Assembly (NCBI RefSeq): GCF_000521785.1
Contig: NZ_JALZ01000028.1
Coordinates: forward strand, 1-35,553
DNA: 35,553 nt
Origin: Roseivivax halodurans JCM 10272
GTDB lineage: Bacteria; Pseudomonadota; Alphaproteobacteria; Rhodobacterales; Rhodobacteraceae
Direction: 5' to 3'
This document shows, in pieces, positions 24,851-31,900 of this stretch. Positions within the stretch are counted from its first letter, which is position 1; every line of letters starts with the position of its first letter. The notes under the pieces were generated by a model. That model was given only the letters and a program-made list of their open reading frames with translations, had not been told where the DNA came from and ran no database searches. The translations under genes and the position numbers were made by a program.

Positions 24851-26215
24851 TTGAATAATCCTTTGATGAATCTGGCGTGTGCTGCGGAACGATGGCGGTC
24901 CCGGCCATTGACCGATGCCGTTGCTCATGATGCCCGTCGCGCAGTCCTTGATTGGTTCGGCGCGCTTCTGCCGGGTTGCGTCGAAGGTCCGTCGGTTGCT
25001 CTGTCGCGTGCCTTGGTCGGTGCGCGGGGGGAAGGCAGCGCGGTGACCTATGTGGACGGAGCCTCGGGATCGCCGCGCCACGCGGCATTGCTGAACGGTA
25101 CAGCAAGCCATACGATCGAGTTCGACGACATCTTTCGCGACGGCGGATACCATCCCGGCAGCCCGACGATTTCCGCGGCACTTGCGGTCGCGCAGGCCGA
25201 AGGCTCCAGTGTCGAGGCATTTCATCGCGCTGTGATCGGTGGGTACGAGGTGGGCTGCCGGATCGCCATCGCTCTGCAACCGAGCCATTACCGTAACTGG
25301 CACATTACCGCTACCGTGGGCACCATGGGCGCCGCCGTTTCCACCGCGATGCTCAAGGGCTGCAGCGCCGAAGGGATCGCCCACGCTATTGCCATTGCCA
25401 GTAGCTTTGCCGGCGGGCACCAGGAAAACCTGCAAGGGCAGGGGCAGACCAAGCCCATGCATTGCGGCCACGCCGCCGAGGCCGGTGTGTTGGCCGGGCT
25501 GGCGGCCGCCGAAGGCGTGACCGGGTCTCCGGGCAGCCTCGACGCGCCGCATGGCTATGCGGCCGCCACGAGCGACGGCACGGGCAACTGGCAGGCCGGG
25601 CTGGAGGGGCTGAACGAATGGACGTCGATCTCGCGGATGACGTTCAAGAATTACGGCTGCTGCGGCCATATCTTCCCGGCCCTCGACGGGATCAATGCCA
25701 TGCGCGTCGAACACGGATTCGACCCCGGCGACATCGCCGAGGTCGAGATTCACGGCTATGGCCCCACCGTTTCCATCTGCGACCGGATGGACGTGCAATC
25801 GGCCCGCGATGCCCGATTCAGCTTGCAATATTGCGCCGCCGCTCTGCTTCACACCGGGGCAGTGCGGATGGCGGCCTTCAGCCCAGAGACGCTTGGCCGG
25901 GACGACATACGCGCGTTCATGGACAGGGTGATTGTTACCGAGGATGCCACGATCGCCGCCGCCTATCCGGCGAGACGTCAGGCTCGACTTGTCATCACGC
26001 TAAATTCGGGTGTGGTGATCGAGCATTTTCAGCCGACGCGGAAGGGCGATCCCGACGATCCCCTTACGGACGCCGAACTTTTCGAGAAATACGATGAGCT
26101 GACGGCCGGCGTGCTCGATGCTGGAGCTGCAGAACGCCTCCGCGACGTCATCATGACTGGCGACGAGCTTCCCGGCCTGGTCTTGATAAAGACCCGCCAA
26201 CTTTCCGCTGCATGA
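24851..26215 (+). CDS. MmgE/PrpD family protein
   Basis: 454 residues, the family length. The helical N-terminal domain contains ARRAVLDWFGALLPG near 27, LLNGTASHTIEFDDIF near 78, and HPGSPTISAALAVAQAEG near 100. It also has FKNYGCCGHIFPALDG near 265, at the start of the smaller C-terminal domain. Characterised relatives include 2-methylcitrate dehydratase and cis-aconitate decarboxylase, so dehydration, decarboxylation or isomerisation of a branched di- or tricarboxylate is plausible. The TTG start at 24851 has a GGGGG nine bases upstream; the ATG five codons later lacks a site. The start is uncertain. Confidence 0.88.
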   Translation: MNNPLMNLACAAERWRSRPLTDAVAHDARRAVLDWFGALLPGCVEGPSVALSRALVGARGEGSAVTYVDGASGSPRHAALLNGTASHTIEFDDIFRDGGYHPGSPTISAALAVAQAEGSSVEAFHRAVIGGYEVGCRIAIALQPSHYRNWHITATVGTMGAAVSTAMLKGCSAEGIAHAIAIASSFAGGHQENLQGQGQTKPMHCGHAAEAGVLAGLAAAEGVTGSPGSLDAPHGYAAATSDGTGNWQAGLEGLNEWTSISRMTFKNYGCCGHIFPALDGINAMRVEHGFDPGDIAEVEIHGYGPTVSICDRMDVQSARDARFSLQYCAAALLHTGAVRMAAFSPETLGRDDIRAFMDRVIVTEDATIAAAYPARRQARLVITLNSGVVIEHFQPTRKGDPDDPLTDAELFEKYDELTAGVLDAGAAERLRDVIMTGDELPGLVLIKTRQLSAA

Positions 26216-26243
26216 CCACGACAAGTTAAGGATTGGGACGACC

Positions 26244-27059
26244 ATGAAGGATATTTCGGCAACGGCTCCCACTGCGGAGTTCATCGACGTTGAAATGCAG
26301 GGCAGGTCGGCAATCATCCGTCTCAACCGGCCCGAACTTCGCAACGCCATGAACGATCAGATGCGGCAGGAGTTGATCGCCGCCTTCGAATGGGCGGACA
26401 GGAGCCCGGAGGTGCGCGCGGTGGTTTTGACCGGTGCAGGAAAGGGGTTTTGCTCAGGGGGCGATATCGGGGGCATGCGGGAACGGCTCAACGTGCCGCA
26501 AGGCGACGTGGCCTACAACGGCTGGAACCGTCAGAAACAGACGCACCGCGGCGTTGCCGCGATCCACGGCTGTACCAAGCCGGTCATCGCAGCCGTCAAT
26601 GGGGCAGCCTTCGGACTGGGCCTCGACATGGCGATGGCCTGCGATTTCGTCGTGGCCGTGGATGGCGCCAAACTCTCGATGAGTTTCCTCAAGCGCGGGC
26701 TCGTGTCCGACGGCGGGGGCATGTATTTTCTGCCGCGCCGCGTCGGTCTGTCTCGTGCGAAGGAGCTGATCCTATCGAGCCGCGTGGTGCTTGCGGATGA
26801 AGCGCTGTCGATCGGTCTTGTCGATCGCGTCACGTCAGCTGACGACCTGATCAATACTTGCATGGCTTGGGCAGAAGAACTGACGCAGGGGTCGCCCGCG
26901 GCCGTGGCTCTGACTAAGTCCATACTCGACAAGACGTTCGAGAGCTCGGACGATGAGGTCTTTGCCCTTGGTCGCCAAGCCCAGGCGATTTGCTACACGA
27001 CGAAAGAGCATCGCGAGTCGATCGAAGAATTCTTGAACAAGGCGGACAGCAAGGCATAG
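26244..27059 (+). CDS. Enoyl-CoA hydratase/isomerase (crotonase) family, PaaG-like
   Basis: 271-residue crotonase. The oxyanion-hole strand is GKGFCSGGDIGGM (66-78), and the second is VNGAAFGLGLDMAMACD (118-134). The two glutamates of classical enoyl-CoA hydratase are not kept: Asp128 replaces the first, and the second position is occupied by a hydrophobic residue in LSMSFLKRG. Instead the loop GLVSDGGG supplies Asp156, the arrangement seen in PaaG-type ring isomerases and delta-3,2-enoyl-CoA isomerases. Isomerisation or another proton transfer is therefore more likely than plain hydration. AAGGA lies upstream of ATG 26244. It is the last gene of the catabolic region. Confidence 0.9.
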   Translation: MKDISATAPTAEFIDVEMQGRSAIIRLNRPELRNAMNDQMRQELIAAFEWADRSPEVRAVVLTGAGKGFCSGGDIGGMRERLNVPQGDVAYNGWNRQKQTHRGVAAIHGCTKPVIAAVNGAAFGLGLDMAMACDFVVAVDGAKLSMSFLKRGLVSDGGGMYFLPRRVGLSRAKELILSSRVVLADEALSIGLVDRVTSADDLINTCMAWAEELTQGSPAAVALTKSILDKTFESSDDEVFALGRQAQAICYTTKEHRESIEEFLNKADSKA

Positions 27060-27491
27060 GCGACGCTTTGGTGCCGGTGAGCCGACTGGGGCGGCGGTGT
27101 CTCCTGTGGCATTCTGAGTTCGAGGTTGCCCCAGACGGCCCCGCGGGAGGTCGAAGAACCGTTCCGGGCTCATTCAATCTGCACGCAGCGGCTCTACGGA
27201 ATGTTCTCGGTCTGTGGCGCCCTTTCGCAGGCGGCGATTTACCGATACAGCGCTGCGGGCAGCCCGTCGCGAGTGAGTTGCCGAACCGTATGGCCGCGCC
27301 AACATCGCGCGTCTGAAGGCGTGTTTGGTCGCAGCATCAGGAGGCAAGAAGTGCACCAACTTTGATACAGAGCGCAATCCTGACCCAATATGCTTACAAA
27401 AATGAACCCCTTGGAGCGCACGAGTAGCTGGCTGGATCCGTCGTAGCTCGCATACAGCGCAGCCGTATCGGGCCATCGGGGTCTTGGTCAT
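27060..27491. other. Noncoding spacer after the catabolic region
   Basis: No supported gene. A minus-strand A/T-richer patch (about 27370-27405) carries GGGTTCATTTTTG followed by GGGTCAGGATTG when read on the minus strand. It lies downstream of the IstB tail, where IS21-type elements often have repeated terminal motifs of this style. I take it as probable insertion-sequence end DNA, not proven. Confidence 0.4.
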
Positions 27492-27557
27492 TCATGGGTT
27501 GAAGCGCCAGCTTTCGTTGCCGGTTTCGACGATGTCGCCGTGATGGCGCTCTGACCG
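27492..27557 (-). pseudogene. istB: C-terminal relic of IS21-family IstB helper ATPase
   Basis: The minus-strand codons read HHGDIVETGNESWRFNP then stop at 27492. This matches the conserved C-terminal ending of IstB-type transposition helpers (a consensus like HRCDIVETGNDSWRFKS). Only about 20 codons remain. The expected Walker motifs and the rest of IstB and IstA are absent upstream, so this is a truncated remnant of an IS21-like element. The 21-bp repeat starts 19 bases beyond the recognisable tail. Confidence 0.55.
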
Positions 27558-27575
27558 CCGGACTCTGGCTTCGGG

Positions 27576-27596
27576 TGGCTGAAGATTGGGTGTCAC
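27576..27596. repeat. Right copy of the 21-bp near-identical direct repeat
   Basis: Matches window bases 1-21 at 19 of 21 positions in the same orientation. It abuts the point where recognisable IstB sequence ends. The two copies bracket the whole catabolic region. Confidence 0.5.
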
Positions 27597-27678
27597 TGCA
27601 GACGAATGTCGCCCGACACCGCGTCAGCCATGCCCTTTCGAACCTCGTAGCCGGCAACCGAGAGCGGCAATCGGTAGG

Positions 27679-27936
27679 TCACAGACTTGGCTTGCCTCGT
27701 TCGAGGCGCACGCTGATACGGTAAGGCCCTGTTTGGGAAAAGACGACAACGTCTCCTTCCGTCGCTTCAGCTGTTGCGAAGAAGCGCCTGACCCATCCTC
27801 TGGCGCGGAAGATCGACTTCGTCCGGTCGATGTCTGTCTTGGCAGGCTTGGGCCCGCCCCAATCGATTTCCAGATGGCGCAGTGCGGCCTCCTTCTTGCT
27901 GGAGCCCCCAATCACTTCTCGAGGAAATGCATGCAT
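27679..27936 (-). CDS. Small hypothetical protein, possibly B3-like
   Basis: This 85-codon frame begins at an ATG two codons after an in-frame stop, so it is not a longer gene read partially. Its second half, IFRARGWVRRFFATAEATEG followed by DVVVFSQTGPYRISVRLE, alternates as in a small beta-barrel with an acidic G-D-x-V turn. This shape is reminiscent of B3-type DNA-binding or related modules found with restriction-modification genes. I do not recognise the family with certainty. No good ribosome-binding site is visible. It may be an intact small gene or the surviving 3' end of a larger one, among other degraded genes. Confidence 0.4.
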   Translation of the reverse strand: MHAFPREVIGGSSKKEAALRHLEIDWGGPKPAKTDIDRTKSIFRARGWVRRFFATAEATEGDVVVFSQTGPYRISVRLERGKPSL

Positions 27937-28229
27937 TAAGGGGTGACAACTTTATATGGTTGTTGCGGATATTTCCGCCGCTCAGGACGCTCTGCCCGAG
28001 AACCTTGTGCTTGCCCTCCGGCAATGGCGAAGCCTGTTCAGTTACCGCCGGGGTCCAACGAACAGGATTGGCAGACAGGTCGATGGCGGCGGACAAAGGT
28101 TTGAAATGGTCGACCGAGCAGCTCTGGGGCGGCGGGGTGAGGTCCCGCCTGATCTTGGCGGGCGACGTAGGGCGCGAGGGCCTGACTGACATCAGGCGAC
28201 AGGGTGACCCATGTGACAGCACCGGACCT

Positions 28230-28664
28230 GTGCTCGTATGGGACAGAAGGTGCCAGCGGGATGTGGTCCGGTCGGGCAAGGATGCCTACGAAGTCGAGCA
28301 TATCTGGGCCAATCACTACGAACGCTTCGAGGCATTTTTCCCGCAGCGGTCCGAGTTTGACAGCACTCGCAACTAAATCGGCGGACTCATCCTGCTACCC
28401 CAGAAGATCAATGCCAGTCTGAGCGACATGACATACGCCCAGAAACGACCGCACTACCTCAAGCAGAACCCCCTGGCGCAGTCGCTGCACGAGGACTTCT
28501 ACCGCAATAATCCCGGGGCTCGGCGTGCAATCAAGGACACCGGTCTGCCGTTCGCGTCAGTGGAGGAGTTCATGCCAGAGGACCTTCGCAAGCGATCGAA
28601 GCTTTATTGCCAACTGGCGGATCATATTTGGTCGCCGTCGCGCCTATCGGCGAATACCTGCTAA
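28230..28664 (+). pseudogene. C-terminal relic of a DUF262/DUF1524 (GmrSD-like) restriction protein
   Basis: One frame reads VVRSGKDAYEVEHIWANHYE, a stop (TAA at 28374-28376), then IGGLILLPQKINASLSDMTY and NPLAQSLHEDFYRNNPGARR through LADHIWSPSRL to the stop at 28664. This is the HNH/DUF1524-type C-terminal region of DUF262 proteins, where E-x-E-H-I-W carries the nuclease His and where intact members read an uninterrupted R-N-R-I-G-G-L. The TAA therefore appears to be a nonsense mutation inside the domain. The N-terminal DUF262 (ParB-like NTPase) half is missing upstream. GmrSD-type systems cleave modified phage DNA. This copy is dead unless read through. Confidence 0.75.
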
Positions 28665-28911
28665 GTAACGGCGAAACCGATGCGCGAGTTTTGACCCGAA
28701 AAACTTGGCAAAGCTCAACGCGGATTTTCGGACAGAGCAATGGCGGCATTGCACGCGACCCTCCGCACCAATCCCAGCATCACCTTGGATGGTTTTGGAC
28801 AGCCCGTCCGGCGTTAGATACATGGCATCTATCTCTCTCGGCCGATCCGCAAGATGATGTTGATGGTAGCTACAAAAGGGACGAAAAATTGCACGCGTGC
28901 AGTTTGTGGCG
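28665..28911. other. Short spacer between the DUF262 relic and the helicase gene end
   Basis: No gene supported. A perfect 12-bp palindrome TGCACGCGTGCA (28890-28901) lies just after the helicase stop. Read on the minus strand it is followed by AATTTTTCG, so it could act as a weak terminator for the helicase gene, although the usable stem is only four or five pairs. Confidence 0.35.
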
Positions 28912-31900
28912 TTACTCAGCGATGAGCCGCCATTCGGGGATGACGGTAAACCATTGATCGAGGAAGATCTTACCGTGCTGATCTTCGTCGCTGTCGGTCT
29001 TGCGCCAAGAAACGAGGGCAAACACCTCGGCATAGAACTCCTCTCCAGCCACACCCGGCGAGAAGCCTCTCTGCATCTTGCCGATCTGATGCAGCCCATT
29101 CTCGATCGGCGCAAAGACATGCCAAGGGTTTTGATCCCGCTGGTTCTCCGTTCTCTTGATCATGATGCGATCTCCGGGCTTCAGCCCGGAGATGACGGCC
29201 TTGGTTTTTTGCCGGCCCCTCTCGTCGGAATAGCACCACGGCCCATTCCAAGCCGGGAAAGACAGAAAGACATCTCGGACTGAGCAGGGGATCAGTGGGG
29301 CCTTGGCTTGAGATTTCAGTGAAGTTCGGCGCGGCTCAAGATCCAGCGGCGCGAGATGCTCAGACCTCTGAGCTGAGATCAACCGTCTCGTCGGCGCCAT
29401 GAAGCCCCCGGTTGTCAGGCTCAGGCTGTATCGGGCCCGGGTGGCAGCAACATAGAAGAGCCGTCGATCTGCGCCAGTAATCGACAAGCTGTGAAGCCAG
29501 TCGCAATCGCAAACGACGACATTGTCGAACTCGAGGCCCTTGGAGCTGTGCGCGGTGAGCACCATCACGCCGTTCTGCTCGGGCCGCCAGCCATGCGCCC
29601 ATTCGACGAACTCCTCGAGCGTCAGGCGCGGCGAGATCTCCACCGGCTGATCCTCAGCGGCCTCGCTTGTCTCGGAACTACCCTTGGGGTCTTCATCGGC
29701 CGCATCCATCTGGTCGCGCAGGTAGTCCCTCAGCCATTGTGCCACGGCACGCGCCCAGAGGCTTCCGTAATGCCCTTCCAGCCACCCGGCGACCCGCTCG
29801 ATGTCCTCCGGCAGGAGCACTTGGCCGACGCGTTCCTTCTTCTCCAGCCACTCCCTGACCCGGACCGCTTCCTTCACGCGTGCCATGGGCACGAGCCCCT
29901 GGAGATCGCGCGAGACTTCGATCCCGGCACCCAGCAGCGCGCGCTCGACCACCGGGATATGCGCGCGTCGGCGCACCAGCACGGCGGTGGATGCCCAGCG
30001 CCATCTCTCCTTGCCTACCGCTGCGCGCAGGCGGAGCAGCTCGACTGTCGCGAGGGCCGCGTGGCTTTCGATGGTTCGATCGGCATTCCCAAGGATCGTA
30101 ACCCGTCCGAGGTCGGGATCGCGCGGTCGGTGATAGCGGCCTTGCAGTGGATCATGGACCCGGTCTGGATCGATTTCGATCTCCCGGGTCTTCAGGCGAT
30201 CGGAGCAATGGGAGATAATCTCAGCGGCACAGCGCAAGATGGCTCCGCTCGAGCGGTAGTTCCATGTCAGCTCGGGCATCTTTTTTGGCGTGTTGAACAG
30301 CCGATCGAAGGCGCGGATATGCTGCCCGCTGGCGCCGCCGAAGTCATAGATGTTCTGGTCATCGTCTCCGACCGCGATGAAGCGGACATCGACGAGATCG
30401 GCCGCACTGCGCGCTTCACTCGCGGCCTTCTTCTGGCTCTGCTGCGAGATCTCCTTGATCAGCGCGAAGGAGTCCTCGGTCACGTCCTGAAACTCGTCGA
30501 CGAAGACCCAGCGGAAGCGCCGCAGGATGAGGTCCGAGAGATTGCCGCCGTCATCGCGTTGCTGGGTCAGCCGCGCGCTGGCTTGCGACAGTATGCGATT
30601 GAAGGCACTGGCCTTGCGCCCGTTATCGGCCTCGGTGTCGGTGAGTTCGACTTCTTCGCCGACCGCCTCATCCGAGAGCTCGGCGAAGGACTGGCCGAGC
30701 ACCTGCAAGGCAAAGGAGTGATAGGTGTAGACCGAGACGACCGCGCCGCGTCGGCCCAGCGCCGACTTTGCGCGCAGGCGCGAGCGGATCTCTTCCGCGG
30801 CACGTCGGTTGTAGCACAAAGCCAGGATCTGGTCTGGCGGCACGCGCTCGACGCCGACGAGCCAGACGATGCGTTCCACCAGCACCCGCGTCTTGCCGGC
30901 GCCCGGGCCGGCCAGGACCAGCAGATCTTTCAGGCTTGTGTCGTCATGCACGATTTTAGATTGCTCAGGGTCGAGCCTGCTGCGTAGCTCGATCTGCCGC
31001 TGGACCGGGGCAGGGCGGTTTTCACGAACCACCTTCAACTCTTCGCTCTCGAAGAAGGTCGCGAGGCTCTCCTTGGATGGTGTCGCGAAGTAGGATTTGA
31101 GAAGCTCGGGCCCTTCATCCGGCGCCTCGAGCACCCGCCGGGCATAGCCGTCCATGAGGTGCAGCTGGCGGATCTCTTCCTCTTGGAAGGCCTCAACCCC
31201 GGTGCGGAACATATCCTGAGTGTAGGAGCGGACGGTCAGGTTGGTATCGCGCCGTGCGATCTCGACGCGGACGGCCTCGCTCTTGGTGTAGAGTCCGGCT
31301 GAGATGTCGAGCGCCTTGATCCGTGTCAGTAGCCGCAGGTGGCGTCGCACGAGACGCTCTGATGCGCCCGCCGCGAGCCCGGAGCCGTCCGGAGCGCGCC
31401 AAGTCCCTTCGACATCCATGTCGAAACTTGTCACCTCTTCAGCGAGGCGATCCGTTTCGATACGCAGGTGGCGCTCGTCGTCAGCGAGATTTTCGAGCAC
31501 TTCGAACACGCGGGCGGTCTGTGCACGGTGCTGTTTGAGCCGAGCCCGAAGGTCGTCAGGCTCGAGCTCGGGTGCGAAGATCGTGAGCTGCTTCGTCAGA
31601 TTGGCCGGAGCCACCTTGACGCCGATGAGTTTCAGCCGACGCAGTTCCTCGAGAAGCTGAAGAGCCTCTTTGGCGGTAAGGCGCACACCGTCCTCAAGCT
31701 CATTCTGAGCTTTCTGAAGAAGCGACGCGAGCGTGATCTGGAATGGCCGCGGCGCCTGCTTGGCGGGTTTCTCGTCTTCCTCGACCTCTTGGGTGTCGTC
31801 GAAGGTATCCTCCTCCGCCGCGGCCCGGGCTTCGAACAGGGCGATGATGACTTCGACCACTGCGTTGCTCTTCTCCGCCCAGGTCGAGACGAGGCGCGGC

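Noticed and set aside
24470-25852. 460-codon open frame on the minus strand
   Set aside because: Antisense to the SDR and MmgE/PrpD genes, both of which have clear family motifs; low-complexity composition.
28038-28316. 92-codon minus-strand frame opposite the DUF262 relic
   Set aside because: The plus strand carries the clear family match; the opposite frame has no motif.
29491-30987. 498-codon plus-strand frame
   Set aside because: Antisense to the UvrD half of the giant helicase, whose motifs are intact; no domain of its own.
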